Positions 36,734 to 45,671 of a stretch of 64,000 nt of DNA are shown in pieces. How positions within the stretch are numbered: the stretch's first letter is position 1; each line of letters begins with the position of its first letter. The DNA comes from Pseudomonas sp. B21-028 (GTDB lineage Bacteria; Pseudomonadota; Gammaproteobacteria; Pseudomonadales; Pseudomonadaceae): contig NZ_CP087184.1 in the NCBI RefSeq assembly GCF_024749045.1, positions 6,324,001 through 6,388,000 on the forward strand, given 5' to 3'. The translations under genes were made by a program, and so were the position numbers. The notes beneath the pieces are model-generated. The model was not told the origin of the DNA. It saw only the letters and a list, made by a program, of their open reading frames with translations, and did no database searches.

Positions 36734-38249
36734 TCAGTCGAACCCCAGCACCTCGCCACCCTTGGCTTCAAGCATTTCGCTGAACACCGGCAACCTGGCA
36801 ACGAAATCCGCTTCGAACGCCAGGTAGCGGTCCTGGGCCGGCAGGTAACGCACCTGCGGCTTGATACGCCGGATATCCTGGCTGGACAGTTTGAGCACCC
36901 TGATTATCGAGCTGATTCCAGAACCAGGCCAGGGTGTACGAGCCGAACGTGTTGGTGGCGTAGTTCCAGACCCACCAGTCACCGTGTCCCCGGCTGACAT
37001 GAACACGCCCGTGGAACGTCCGTAATGTGATGAGGTTCTTTGGCTCTGTGACGAGCAGGCGGGTGTCCTGGCGTACCTCGCTGCCAAAACCATCGAGCAG
37101 CGCCTTCGTTGCGGCGCCCGTGACCACGTTGAAGCGCCACGCCAGCAGTACGGTCTCGTGGTAGCGCGGGTCTTCGAGGTTCTTTCGCTTGTCTTCGCTG
37201 AACAGCAGGATCTCATCGCCCCCCAGATAGGCGGTCGAGGCCCTGAGGTGGTAGCCGTCCACCGCCGGCATCGGCTTGGCGGCGATGGCCTGGTGCGGTG
37301 GGTCGAGGCTCCAGATCCAGCACAGTGGGCCGTTGTGCTGCATGAACAGCAGGCGACGGGGACCGAAGGGCAATATCGTCAGTTCATCCGGGTGTTCGAA
37401 AACGACGTCGCTGGCCTGCGCCGTGATCCGCCAGATACGCGTCACCGGCACCGGTTCGTAGATGCGCTGGCGTTCGAATACCTCGGCATCCACCACGACG
37501 CCGGGTTGTTCAAACCCGGGCCACTCCACTTGGGCAGGGCCGAAATCCTGGATGTCGTCGCCTTGGCGAACTTCGTACTTATAGCGGTCGTCCGAGCTGT
37601 AGTCGCCCCTCCTGACTCGGCGCCGCCACAGGCTGCGCTGGGCATTGGCGTCGATGAGTTGCAGATCGGCGCCGTCGAGCCCATCGGTGCGATGCTCAAG
37701 CATGTCGTGCTCTTCAGGTGGCCACTGGTTGTAGTCAATCAGGAAGCACAGCCACTGCTCATCGTCCTGCTCGGTAATGCCGGCCCAGCCGTTGTGGTAG
37801 TTGTCGTCATGGACATAAGTGGGGCCGGGATAGTCATGCACTTCCTGCAGCCAGTTCAACTTGCTGCGCTTGGACTTGGCCGGCTTGCGTGCGGCCTTTC
37901 CCTCAGCGGCAACGGGCTTCTCGGGCTCGATCAGGCTCGGTGTAAAGTCCTCCTGGTCTTGCCAGTGCCTGGCAAATGCCTCGCGCTGATCGGCCGCGAC
38001 AATGACCGGGCGGTAATCATCACCGCAGGCGTCCAGGTTCCACAGGTCGTAGCCGCGTTCGGCCAGGGCGTTCGCCAGCGCCTGGAAGCAGATCTCGGGC
38101 ATTTCATTGGAGAGTTCATCCAGCAACGCCTCGAATGGCTGGCCGGTAAACAGGTCGATATCGGGGTAGTAATGCTGGAGCAACCCAAGGAGTTCGCCGC
38201 CGGGTGTTTTCCAGTCGATATGCACCAGCGGATCAAAACGAGATTGCAT
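36734..38249 (-). pseudogene. Unrecognised ~505-residue protein, frameshifted near its 3' end
   Basis: From ATG 38249 (AAGGAAGG ribosome site 8 bases before) a frame runs without break to about 36900. It has an acidic domain (~1-105, with GYDLWNLDACGDDYRP), a Lys-rich linker (~118-135), and a C-terminal half with repeated Trp/Phe-rich beta segments (WRITAQASDVVFEH, LLFMQHNGPLCWIWS, ILLFSEDKRKN) suggesting a beta-propeller. Removing one base from the run at 36899-36901 (CCC on the + strand) continues it into VLKLSSQDIRRIKPQVRYLP and a coherent end at 36734. Unfixed, it runs on into Pro/Gly-rich nonsense. No signal peptide. Its place among T6SS cargo genes suggests an accessory or immunity role, but I do not recognise the family. 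Confidence 0.6.
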
Positions 38250-38287
38250 CACGCCTGCCTTCCTTGAAATCCCAGTCAGTTAAGCCC

Positions 38288-38379
38288 GTGGGAGCAAAGC
38301 TTGCTCGCGATAGCGGTAAGTCAGTCACCAATAATGTTGACCGGCCTGCCGCTATCGCGAGCAAGCTTCGCTTCCACAG
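38288..38379. repeat. REP family A facing pair (variant)
   Basis: GTGGGAGCAAAGCTTGCTCG with its inverse ending GCTTCGCTTCCAC, a variant of the common unit, between the immunity gene stop and the unrecognised gene. Confidence 0.88.
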
Positions 38380-38429
38380 GTTTTTGCACCGTTTGATTCC
38401 CTCACTGACTGGCATTAGGACCAGCCCCG

Positions 38430-38963
38430 TCAGATATTGGCCGGTACGAAATCCGGACCGCCCAGTTTGTCGCGTACCGTCACCGCCGAGCGCATCAACG
38501 GCGTCCACATGCCGTCCGGGCTGTTCCACGCCGCGCCCGCCCAGCGGGTATCGGCCACCAGTTCGGCCTTGTGCCGCTCCAGCAGGCGCTTGAGGGCGAC
38601 GGCAACACTGCCCATGTCCACGTCAAACAGATCGCCATAAGGGCCTTGCGGCTGCTTGCGCTGTTTGTCCTGGCAGAAACGGTAGTACCAGACCCAGTCA
38701 TGAGCGATGTAGATCGCCCGCGTGCGGTCCGGGTACGTCGCCAGCATCGTCAGCAGTGCCGAGACGAAGCGCATGGGGAAGCTGGCGTCGTGGGTCTGGC
38801 GCCAGTACGGCATGATCAACTGGTCGAACGCGGCCACCACGTTCTGCGGTTCGTCGTTATCGCTCTTGGCTTCGAGAAAGTAGAACGGCTCGCCCACCAG
38901 GAACTTGTCCAGATCGTTATTGGCCAACGCCAGCAGCAGCACGTTGTCGCTTGGATTACTCAT
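38430..38963 (-). CDS. Candidate immunity protein of the PAAR toxin
   Basis: A 177-residue soluble protein without signal peptide, consistent with neutralising a cytosol-acting toxin. Start ATG 38963 overlaps the toxin stop (ATGA), the usual arrangement of effector-immunity pairs. It opens MSNPSDNVLLLALANNDLDK and contains Trp-rich segments (IYIAHDWVWYYRFCQD, TRWAGAAWNSPDGMW). It does not look like P. aeruginosa Tsi6, which is about half as long, so it is either an unrelated inhibitor or belongs to a diverged toxin. Confidence 0.7.
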   Translation of the reverse strand: MSNPSDNVLLLALANNDLDKFLVGEPFYFLEAKSDNDEPQNVVAAFDQLIMPYWRQTHDASFPMRFVSALLTMLATYPDRTRAIYIAHDWVWYYRFCQDKQRKQPQGPYGDLFDVDMGSVAVALKRLLERHKAELVADTRWAGAAWNSPDGMWTPLMRSAVTVRDKLGGPDFVPANI

Positions 38964-40255
38964 TGGATTCTCACTACGTCTCGGGTGGTCATCAACGCGT
39001 TGATGTCGTTGCCGTGGGCGATGGGCACGTTGTCCAGCACCGCCTCGCGCATGCCGCCCGGATGGGTCAGACCGCCCGGCCGCCATAGCGAGTTCACCCC
39101 GCCTTCGTTACCGGTGGGCATCAGCACCTTGGGGTTGTCCAGGTTCATCATGTAGATGTCTTTGCCCACCAGCGATCCCGGATCGTAACCCAGGGCCGAT
39201 TCCAGTACCGAGACGTCGCCGGTTTTCTTGTACTCGGCAACCACCGCGTTCAGGTCGGATTTTGCCATGACGAACTTGTTCGGGTTGAACGAACCGTATT
39301 TGGGGTTGGCGATATCGTCTGAGGTGAACAGGAAACTCCCGCCCTCCTCCTCGAAGGTCTTGAGGTGCTTATCGACATACGGGCCTTCCAGATAATCCCG
39401 CGGCGGCGGTCGGCTGCCCTTGGGAATCGCCATGATATCGGCTTCGGTCACGCCCGCCTTGTAGGCCGCCGCGCGGGGTGTAGAGGCCGCGCCGAGGCGG
39501 GCCATTTTCGGCCCCAGGCCCAGCAGCGCCATGCCGGCGATGCCCTGGAGCAAGTCGCGATAGCCGGGGCCGAGGCGGTCGCCCAACTGACCCAACAGCG
39601 CCATGCCCCCCATCATCGCGCCACCGATCACCACGAACCCGGCAAAGGCCGCCGCACCAGCCATGGCCGCCAGTACCGCGGCGGCGCCCATGGCGACCAT
39701 GCCCAGGGCTTCCAGCCCCGTATGCAGCCAGCCTTCGATATCGAGGACGAAGGCGACCGCAACCGTCGGCCCGCCAATGAACGTATTGGGGCTGCCGCTC
39801 TTGATGTGCGCGCCGCAGACCATCTTGCTCTGCAACCGCGCCGCCGGCCTGCCGTTGATGAAAACCGTTGCGCTACCCTCGGCGATCAGTACCGGGAATG
39901 GCCAGATCGGGTGATTCATCGGCAGGCCCGAACAGGTGGACGACACGTCTGCGCCCGCACGCATCGCGTTGCGGTTGTTGATCTGGACGTTGAAGCTGCC
40001 CATGATCAACACCCCCGTGGTCGGCTCGGGCAGGTTGAAGATGGTGTTCAGGCCCTTGATGATCTGAAACATCGACAAGCCGCCCGCCGCGATCGAACCG
40101 GCCATGATCGCCAGCGCCACGCCGCCAGTCGCCACGGTGGCGGCGACCACCGCTGCACCGATCAAGGCACCGGCAACGGCCCCCGCCACCATCGCGGCAA
40201 CACCAAAACCGTGGGCAATTTCATCGCCAAGGCGCGCAGCAGCCAGCATATCCAT
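38960..40255 (-). CDS. prePAAR-PAAR T6SS effector with Tse6-like C-terminal toxin
   Basis: A 431-residue specialised effector. The prePAAR motif AARLGDEIAH (6-15) opens it; membrane helices follow at ~18-62 (Ala/Gly/Val rich); the PAAR spike-tip domain spans ~78-170 (PTTGVLIMGSFNV, MVCGAHIKSGS, FIGGPT); a second hydrophobic pair lies at ~180-248; and a toxin domain at ~285-431. The toxin contains NKFVMAKSDLNAVV, LMPTGNEGGVN and LWRPGGLTHPGGMREAV. Layout and length match P. aeruginosa Tse6, whose toxin is an NAD(P)+ glycohydrolase, and the first 250 residues are very Tse6-like. The NADase assignment for the toxin part is from memory of the fold and is less sure. It lies between its Eag adaptor and candidate immunity gene. 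Confidence 0.82.
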   Translation of the reverse strand: MDMLAAARLGDEIAHGFGVAAMVAGAVAGALIGAAVVAATVATGGVALAIMAGSIAAGGLSMFQIIKGLNTIFNLPEPTTGVLIMGSFNVQINNRNAMRAGADVSSTCSGLPMNHPIWPFPVLIAEGSATVFINGRPAARLQSKMVCGAHIKSGSPNTFIGGPTVAVAFVLDIEGWLHTGLEALGMVAMGAAAVLAAMAGAAAFAGFVVIGGAMMGGMALLGQLGDRLGPGYRDLLQGIAGMALLGLGPKMARLGAASTPRAAAYKAGVTEADIMAIPKGSRPPPRDYLEGPYVDKHLKTFEEEGGSFLFTSDDIANPKYGSFNPNKFVMAKSDLNAVVAEYKKTGDVSVLESALGYDPGSLVGKDIYMMNLDNPKVLMPTGNEGGVNSLWRPGGLTHPGGMREAVLDNVPIAHGNDINALMTTRDVVRIQ

Positions 40256-40282
40256 TGGAGTTATCGTCTTCGCGCAGGGTAA

Positions 40283-40717
40283 TCAGGCAGTCTGTGGACG
40301 CAACTTGAGCGAGTGCATGGCCATCTTCCAGGCCGGCTCGTGGTGCACGAGATCGTTCGGGGTGGTGGTCAGTGTCGTGATCAACCCCACGGGCTGGCGG
40401 TCGATGAACACCTGGCGCAGCATCAGCTCCCGCCCTTCGCGCTGCCAGCTGTAATCGAGCAACACCGCCCCATGGCCATGGAGCGCGAAATCCCAGCGTT
40501 TGATCAGGTTGAATCCGGGTAACTGCTGTTCGGCGCTTGCCAGTTGCGCGGCAACGTAGTCGTCGAACGGCGTATCGCCCCGGCCCGGGTCGCGGCTGAT
40601 GACGAAACTGGCCTCCCTGGCCGGTCCGACGGCGGGCAACTTGAAGATGTTGATGCTCTGGTCATGCCAATTGTCGGGAATGTCGAGATCGGCTTCTTGG
40701 AGGCGATAGAGCGGCAT
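40283..40717 (-). CDS. Eag-type adaptor of the PAAR toxin (EagT6-like)
   Basis: A 144-residue DUF1795 protein, divergent from the adaptor at 35677 but with the same plan (DNWHDQSINIFKLP, SFVISRDPGRGDTPFDDYV, MLRQVFIDRQPVGLITTL). It is the first gene of the leftward three-gene operon with the PAAR toxin and candidate immunity, 27 bp before the toxin start, the order known for eagT6-tse6-tsi6. Its job would be to hold the toxin's membrane helices and deliver it to VgrG. Confidence 0.88.
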   Translation of the reverse strand: MPLYRLQEADLDIPDNWHDQSINIFKLPAVGPAREASFVISRDPGRGDTPFDDYVAAQLASAEQQLPGFNLIKRWDFALHGHGAVLLDYSWQREGRELMLRQVFIDRQPVGLITTLTTTPNDLVHHEPAWKMAMHSLKLRPQTA

Positions 40718-40941
40718 GATTCGGGTTGTTTCCAGGCAAGGAGAGTGGCGGAGTCAGCGGCAGATCTTCAAGCAATAGATGGTAACAATCAAGGCACGGA
40801 GAAGGGTCGTTTACGGGCCCATGACAGCCGTCTCATTTTCTCTCGCCAGCAGCCTGCCTGGTCACCCGTTTGCGACTCCATTCGGAATTGCGTCCGGCGC
40901 CAGGTAAGCTTCCTTCCAGTCCCCATCCGAGTGGCACAATC

Positions 40942-41319
40942 ATGAACAACCAGGCAATGTGCCGCGCGCTATTGGCCTTGACCCTTCCGATCCTGTGCGC
41001 GCCGGTACACGCGGCAACGTGGCAAATCTGCCGTATGGATCTGCGCATCGTCGAGGTATTGAAGCAGCCGTATCCGCAGCTACAGGCCCAGGTCCTGAAA
41101 GTGAGTCGCAAATCCCCCGCGACCGAATGTCCGGAGGAAGGAACGAGCCTCACGTTCACACCGGAAACACCCGACTACCAAACCACACTGCCCCGCAAGC
41201 GATGGCCTGGGAAAGGGCAGTCGGTGCGCGTCGACTACCGGTACCTGGATGGCATCTGCAAGGGGGATGGCAATGATTATGCGTGCCGCATCAGGCACTA
41301 CCCGGTGGTGGGTCGATAG
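40942..41319 (+). CDS. Small secreted protein of unknown function
   Basis: A 125-residue protein with a Sec signal (MCRALLALTLPILCAPVHAA) and a mature part with four cysteines (WQICRMDLR, ATECPEEG, DGICKGDGNDYACRIR) that could form two disulphides in the periplasm. Start ATG 40942; a longer frame upstream lacks protein-like sequence. No family is recognised. It lies at the edge between the T6SS cargo genes and hupA. Confidence 0.7.
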   Translation: MNNQAMCRALLALTLPILCAPVHAATWQICRMDLRIVEVLKQPYPQLQAQVLKVSRKSPATECPEEGTSLTFTPETPDYQTTLPRKRWPGKGQSVRVDYRYLDGICKGDGNDYACRIRHYPVVGR

Positions 41320-41325
41320 ACCGCT

Positions 41326-41350
41326 ATCGCGAGCAGGCTCGCTCCCACAA
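41326..41350. repeat. Single REP family A unit
   Basis: ATCGCGAGCAGGCTCGCTCC and CAC, without a facing partner, 6 bases after the secreted-protein stop. Confidence 0.85.
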
Positions 41351-41409
41351 TGGATTGGGGTCGTTCGCAGATCCCTCGGCTACCAGGCACAGACCACTGA
41401 AAAAAAGCC

Positions 41410-41450
41410 ATAAAAAAGGGCACCCGACTCCCTCGTCATGCCCTTTTTCG
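41410..41450. terminator. Bidirectional terminator between the secreted-protein gene and hupA
   Basis: Stem AAAAAAGGGCA / TGCCCTTTTT around a 16-base loop, with A and T tracts on both sides, so it can end both converging transcripts. Confidence 0.85.
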
Positions 41451-41489
41451 TTGCTGCTTTATCTCCTCTGCCCGAGGAGCCCGTAGCAA

Positions 41490-41765
41490 TTACGGGTTAA
41501 CGCTGTCCTTCAACATCTTGCCCGGTTTGAAAGCAACGGTGTTGCTGGCCTTGATTTTCACTGGCTCACCGGTTTGTGGGTTCTTGCCGGTGCGGGCACC
41601 GCGGTGGCGTTGCAGGAAGGTGCCGAAGCCAACCAGGGTGACGCTGTCCTTGCGGTGCAGGGCGCCGGTGATTTCTTCCAGGACGGCGTTGAGGACGCGG
41701 TTGGCTTGTTCTTTGGTGAGGTCCGCTTTTTCCGCGATGGCGGCAGCGAGTTCTGGTTTACGCAT
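41490..41765 (-). CDS. hupA: HU-type histone-like DNA-binding protein
   Basis: A 91-residue HU/IHF-family protein: MRKPELAAAIAEKADLTKEQ, VTLVGFGTFLQRHRGARTGKNPQTGEPVKI (split here: the GFGTF turn and the RTGKNPQTGE arm), and ending FKPGKMLKDSVNP. It bends DNA and helps compact the nucleoid. Strong AAGGGGC ribosome site. Ortholog position matches PA5348, downstream of recG in P. aeruginosa; here 36 kb of T6SS DNA lies between. Confidence 0.95.
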   Translation of the reverse strand: MRKPELAAAIAEKADLTKEQANRVLNAVLEEITGALHRKDSVTLVGFGTFLQRHRGARTGKNPQTGEPVKIKASNTVAFKPGKMLKDSVNP

Positions 41766-41957
41766 GAATGAAGCCCCTTTGACGGTTTTTTTGTTGTTAT
41801 GTCTGGACTGTTCTCTCGGGAAACAGCCTCTAAGGCACCGCAGGCTCTACTCTGCGGCAGACGGGAGTGAGGATGGCACGGGGCCGGACACGACGCCAGT
41901 GTCAGGGCGACCTTTGTGGCATCAAAAGCATGGCTTTTACGACAGAACCCCCAGTAT

Positions 41958-43106
41958 TTACGCCAGCAGGGGCGGAAGTTCCTTGTTCAGGGCCAGTTTT
42001 TCCATCACCGCCGCGCCTGTCAGGGCATAGCCCAGCAGGTTGCCTTCGGCGTCGCGGCACAGCGCCTTGATGTCGGAGCCCTGCCCTTCGACGCTCCAGA
42101 CACCTTCGCGGCCCCGTGGGGGTGGCGATACGACCAACGGGCATACCGGCGTCTTCACGGTAATCGGCATCGGGCCATAACCGACGGTGGTCGGATTTCC
42201 GGCCAGGGTCTGGGCCAGGGCGCGGGCGCAACTCATTAGCGGCATCACGTAGAGCAGGTTCAAACCATCGACCTCAGCGCAGTCGCCCAGGGCGTAGATG
42301 TTGGCGTGGGATGTTTTCAGGTGTCGGTCGACCACGACACCCCGGTTGACCACCAGGCCGGCGGCGGCCGCCAGGTCGATACGAGGACGCAGGCCGATGG
42401 CCGAGACCACCAGGTCGCAGGCGATCACCTGACCGTCGGACAGGTGCGCCTCCAACCCGTCGGCACCCCGTTGCAGGCGGTTGAGTACCGGCCCCAGGTG
42501 AAAGCGCGCACCCAGGCTTTCCAGGCCAGCCTGCACCGCGGCGGCAGCAGCCGGGTGCAGCAGCGTCGGCATGACCTGCTCGCAGGGCGCTACCAGTTGC
42601 ACTTCGTAGCCGCCGAGGATCAGGTCGTTGGCGAATTCACAGCCGATCAGGCCGGCGCCCAGCAACAGCACCCGGCGCTTGCCGGCGGCCGCGGCGCGAA
42701 AACGTGCGTAGTCTTCCAGATCATTGATGGGGAAGATCAGGTCCGCCGCATCGCCTTGCACCGGCACGCGCACGGTTTCGGCCCCCCAGGCCAGGATCAG
42801 GTCGCGGTAGTTCAGCGCTTCTTCGCCGATCCACACGCGCTTGTGGCCCGGATCGATGCCGCTGATGCGGGTATGGGTGCGCACTTCGGCCTTCAGTTGC
42901 TCGGCCATGGCCCCAGGTTCGGCCATGCCAAGGCCATCGGCGTCCTTGTTCTTGCCAAAGCCGGTGGACAGCATCGGTTTGGAGTAGGAGCGACCGTCAT
43001 CCGCGGTGATCAGCAGCAACGGGGTTTCGCTATCGAGTTTGCGAAACTCCCGGGCCAGATTGTAACCGGCCAGACCGGTACCGACGATGACGACAGGTGC
43101 GCTCAT
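41958..43106 (-). CDS. rubB: Rubredoxin-NAD(+) reductase
   Basis: A 382-residue FAD flavoprotein that passes electrons from NADH to rubredoxin. N-terminal FAD site [16 protein letters not shown], central NAD site [21 protein letters not shown] (GxGxxG within), and the second FAD motif [13 protein letters not shown]. Start ATG 43106 is chosen for its GGAGAG ribosome site; four residues more are possible. It sits 34 bp after the rubredoxin gene, an evident operon linked to alkane oxidation or oxidative-stress electron transfer. Confidence 0.93.
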   Translation of the reverse strand: MSAPVVIVGTGLAGYNLAREFRKLDSETPLLLITADDGRSYSKPMLSTGFGKNKDADGLGMAEPGAMAEQLKAEVRTHTRISGIDPGHKRVWIGEEALNYRDLILAWGAETVRVPVQGDAADLIFPINDLEDYARFRAAAAGKRRVLLLGAGLIGCEFANDLILGGYEVQLVAPCEQVMPTLLHPAAAAAVQAGLESLGARFHLGPVLNRLQRGADGLEAHLSDGQVIACDLVVSAIGLRPRIDLAAAAGLVVNRGVVVDRHLKTSHANIYALGDCAEVDGLNLLYVMPLMSCARALAQTLAGNPTTVGYGPMPITVKTPVCPLVVSPPPRGREGVWSVEGQGSDIKALCRDAEGNLLGYALTGAAVMEKLALNKELPPLLA

Positions 43107-43140
43107 GTTGCTCTCCATGGGGCTTTTACGTGAAGGATGA

Positions 43141-43308
43141 TCAGTTGATTTCGATCATTTCGAAGTCCATTTTGCCGACACCGCAGTCCGGGCAAAGCCA
43201 ATCGTCTGGCACGTCCTCCCAGCGGGTACCAGGCGCGATGCCATCGTCAGGCCAGCCGTCAGCTTCGTTGTAGATCAGGCCACAGACGATACATTGCCAC
43301 TTCTTCAT
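43141..43308 (-). CDS. rubA: Rubredoxin
   Basis: A 55-residue iron-binding electron carrier: [19 protein letters not shown] near the start gives the first CxxCG knuckle, and [13 protein letters not shown] the second CxxCG; the four cysteines bind one Fe. GAGGAAG lies 7 bases before ATG 43308. It is upstream of its reductase rubB on the same strand. P. aeruginosa has two rubredoxin genes at this site (rubA1, rubA2); only one is seen here. Confidence 0.95.
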   Translation of the reverse strand: MKKWQCIVCGLIYNEADGWPDDGIAPGTRWEDVPDDWLCPDCGVGKMDFEMIEIN

Positions 43309-43484
43309 TCCAATTCTTCCTCAAGATGTCAGGGCCTTGGCCGGTATTTTCCGGCTCAGGGCCGTTTTGTACTGATCGCTCGCGGCAGATGCAAGCACGA
43401 TCGGCCGGCTGCAGGCCGGGCCAGTCAAAACCAGCGTCCGACATGGTAAGCTCGCGGCCTCATTTGCTGCCATTCAAGACCTCT

Positions 43485-44048
43485 GTGCCGCATACAAATT
43501 CGATATTTCCTACACTTCAATGGTTACCCCAGCACCTGCTGTCGCCCCGTCCCGATGCAGGTGTACTCGACTGGCTGTTCGACGAAGGCTCCCTGACCCG
43601 GCGCCTTACACGCCTGTCGGACGGCCATTTCAACGTGACACCATTGTTCGAAGGCTGGCAGCCATTGCGCCCCGACGAATGTGTCGCGCTGGACCTGGCC
43701 GAGGGCAGCGAGGGTTGGGTACGCGAAGTGTATCTGCGCGGCCGCGACCAACCATGGGTGTTCGCCCGCAGTGTGGCGGCGCGCAGCGCCTTGCAAGGTG
43801 ACGGATTACAGATGGACGCGTTGGGCAGCCGCTCCCTCGGCGAACTGCTGTTTTGCGACCAGGCGTTCCAGCGCCGGGCCATCGAGGTTTGCCATTACCC
43901 CGAGGCCGGATTGCCGGAAGACGTACGCGCCAGCGGCCTGTGGGGTCGCCGTTCACGTTTCGATCGCGGGACGTTGAGCGTGCTGGTCGCGGAAATCTTC
44001 CTGCCCCGCTTATGGACCGTCGCCCGTGCCTATTCGGAGAATTGCTGA
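43485..44048 (+). CDS. ubiC: Chorismate--pyruvate lyase UbiC
   Basis: A 187-residue enzyme that cuts chorismate to 4-hydroxybenzoate and pyruvate, the first step of ubiquinone synthesis. [50 protein letters not shown] and LGELLFCD are the family motifs. GTG 43485 is chosen because it gives the usual N-terminus (VPHTN... then LQWLPQ); the frame is open to 43326 and an ATG at 43443 is a weaker choice. The stop overlaps the ubiA start. Confidence 0.92.
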   Translation: MPHTNSIFPTLQWLPQHLLSPRPDAGVLDWLFDEGSLTRRLTRLSDGHFNVTPLFEGWQPLRPDECVALDLAEGSEGWVREVYLRGRDQPWVFARSVAARSALQGDGLQMDALGSRSLGELLFCDQAFQRRAIEVCHYPEAGLPEDVRASGLWGRRSRFDRGTLSVLVAEIFLPRLWTVARAYSENC

Positions 44049-44938
44049 TGTACGTGCAACTGCTCAAATCCTTGAATCGCCTGAACCCACGGGCGTGGGA
44101 TTTCGTGCAACTGACCCGCATGGACAAGCCCATCGGCATTTATCTGCTGCTGTGGCCGACATTATGGGCGCTGTGGATTGCCGGTGACGGCTCGCCGTCG
44201 CTGTCCAACGTCGTGATTTTCGTCCTCGGCGTGACGCTGACCCGCGCCGGTGGCTGCGTGATCAACGATTGGGCCGACCGCAAGGTGGACGGCCACGTCA
44301 AGCGCACCGCACAGCGTCCGCTGGCCAGCGGCAAGATCAGTTCGAAGGAAGCCCTGGTGTTCTTCGCCGTACTGATGGCCGTGAGTTTCCTGCTGGTGCT
44401 GTGCACCAACACGCCGACGATCCTGCTGTCCTTCGGCGGGCTGGCGCTGGCCCTCACCTACCCGTTCATGAAGCGCTACACCTATTATCCGCAAGTGGTG
44501 CTGGGCGCGGCGTTCTCCTGGGGCATGCCGATGGCGTTCACCGCCGAAACCGGCCATTTGCCAGCGGCCGCGTGGCTACTGTACATCGCCAACCTGCTGT
44601 GGACCGTGGCCTATGACACTTACTACGCCATGACCGACCGGGACGATGACTTGCGGATTGGCGTGAAGTCCACGGCGATTCTGTTTGGCGATGCCGACCG
44701 GGTGATCAATCTGACGCTGCAGGGCCTGGCCCTGGGCTGCCTGTTGCTGGCCGGTTCGCAGTTCAAGCTGGGCGGCTGGTTCCACCTGGGACTGCTGGTC
44801 GCCGCCGGATGTTTTGCCTGGGAATTCTGGTACACCCGTGGCCGCGACCGGATGCGCTGTTTCCAGGCGTTCCTGCACAACCACTGGGCCGGGCTGGCGA
44901 TTTTCGTGGGGATTGTGCTGGATTACGCGTTGCGCTGA
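44048..44938 (+). CDS. ubiA: 4-hydroxybenzoate octaprenyltransferase UbiA
   Basis: A 296-residue integral membrane prenyltransferase of ubiquinone synthesis that acts on the UbiC product. Two Asp-rich motifs bind Mg and the prenyl diphosphate: [15 protein letters not shown] and [16 protein letters not shown]. Around eight or nine membrane helices. ATG 44048 overlaps the ubiC TGA, so ubiC-ubiA are coupled. Confidence 0.96.
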   Translation: MYVQLLKSLNRLNPRAWDFVQLTRMDKPIGIYLLLWPTLWALWIAGDGSPSLSNVVIFVLGVTLTRAGGCVINDWADRKVDGHVKRTAQRPLASGKISSKEALVFFAVLMAVSFLLVLCTNTPTILLSFGGLALALTYPFMKRYTYYPQVVLGAAFSWGMPMAFTAETGHLPAAAWLLYIANLLWTVAYDTYYAMTDRDDDLRIGVKSTAILFGDADRVINLTLQGLALGCLLLAGSQFKLGGWFHLGLLVAAGCFAWEFWYTRGRDRMRCFQAFLHNHWAGLAIFVGIVLDYALR

Positions 44939-44961
44939 GACTCATTGCTGAACAGCAATCC

Positions 44962-45113
44962 TGTGGCGAGAGGATTTATCCCCGCTGGGTTGCGCAGCAG
45001 CCCCCCATACAGCCGACTCAATCCATCTGAGGCACCGAGTTGCCTGGTTCTAGGGCTGCTGCGCAGCCCAGCGGGGATAAATCCCCTCGCCACAGATAGA
45101 TCCCCTCGCCACA
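44962..45113. repeat. REP family B facing pair plus an extra half unit
   Basis: TGTGGCGAGAGGATTTATCC and its inverse, followed at 45093-45113 by a second copy of the last arm (AGATAGATCCCCTCGCCACA). It lies between the converging ubiA and secreted-protein genes. Confidence 0.92.
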
Positions 45114-45135
45114 ATAGTCTTCCGCCAGACTTGGG

Positions 45136-45519
45136 TCAGTCAGGCTTGGCGATCTGCCAGGCACCGTCCATCTTGTCCTCGCCGGTCTTGTCTCCCGCTT
45201 TTTTGTCCATCACGAAGGTATACAACGGCTTGCCATCGTAAGCCCACTGCATCGAGCCATCGTCTCGCTTGATCACGGTCCATTTGCCCATGGATTTTGC
45301 ATCGCTATCAGCCTTCAGCGGTGGCCAGTTGGCGGCGCATTTGTCATTGCACATCGACTTGCCGGCCGCGTCCTTGGCAAACGTGTACAGCGTCATGCCC
45401 TTGTGGTCCGTCAGCATGCCCTCCTTTTCCATCGCCGGCTCAGCCGCGAAGGCCAACGACGGTAACGCCAGGGCAGCCGTTACCGCTAACGCCTTGAGGG
45501 ATTGCGTGAAATAAGTCAT
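45136..45519 (-). CDS. Secreted repeat protein of the COG4315 type
   Basis: A 127-residue exported protein: signal peptide to SLAFAAEP, then two copies of the COG4315 beta-repeat, LTDHKGMTLYTFAKDAAGKS with CNDKCAANWPPL, and MQWAYDGKPLYTFVMDKKAGD. Such proteins are predicted periplasmic or surface proteins of unknown role. It diverges from phoB with a 152-bp gap. Confidence 0.85.
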   Translation of the reverse strand: MTYFTQSLKALAVTAALALPSLAFAAEPAMEKEGMLTDHKGMTLYTFAKDAAGKSMCNDKCAANWPPLKADSDAKSMGKWTVIKRDDGSMQWAYDGKPLYTFVMDKKAGDKTGEDKMDGAWQIAKPD

Positions 45520-45600
45520 GGAAACCTTCTTTGGTGGTTGTCAGGATTCGGACTGAAAAGCGTAGTCCAGAATCCTCTCCGCCGTTGGCCATCGAAACAA

Positions 45601-45618
45601 CTGTCACACGACTGCAAT
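45601..45618 (+). promoter_or_regulatory. Pho box upstream of phoB
   Basis: CTGTCAC-ACGA-CTGCAAT: two 7-base half sites spaced by 4, close to the PhoB consensus, 54 bp before phoB. It indicates autoregulation of phoB under phosphate starvation. Confidence 0.75.
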
Positions 45619-45671
45619 AATTCCGTTATCTAATGCGGCGCAAGACAGTTAAATGACAAGAGGATTACCCC

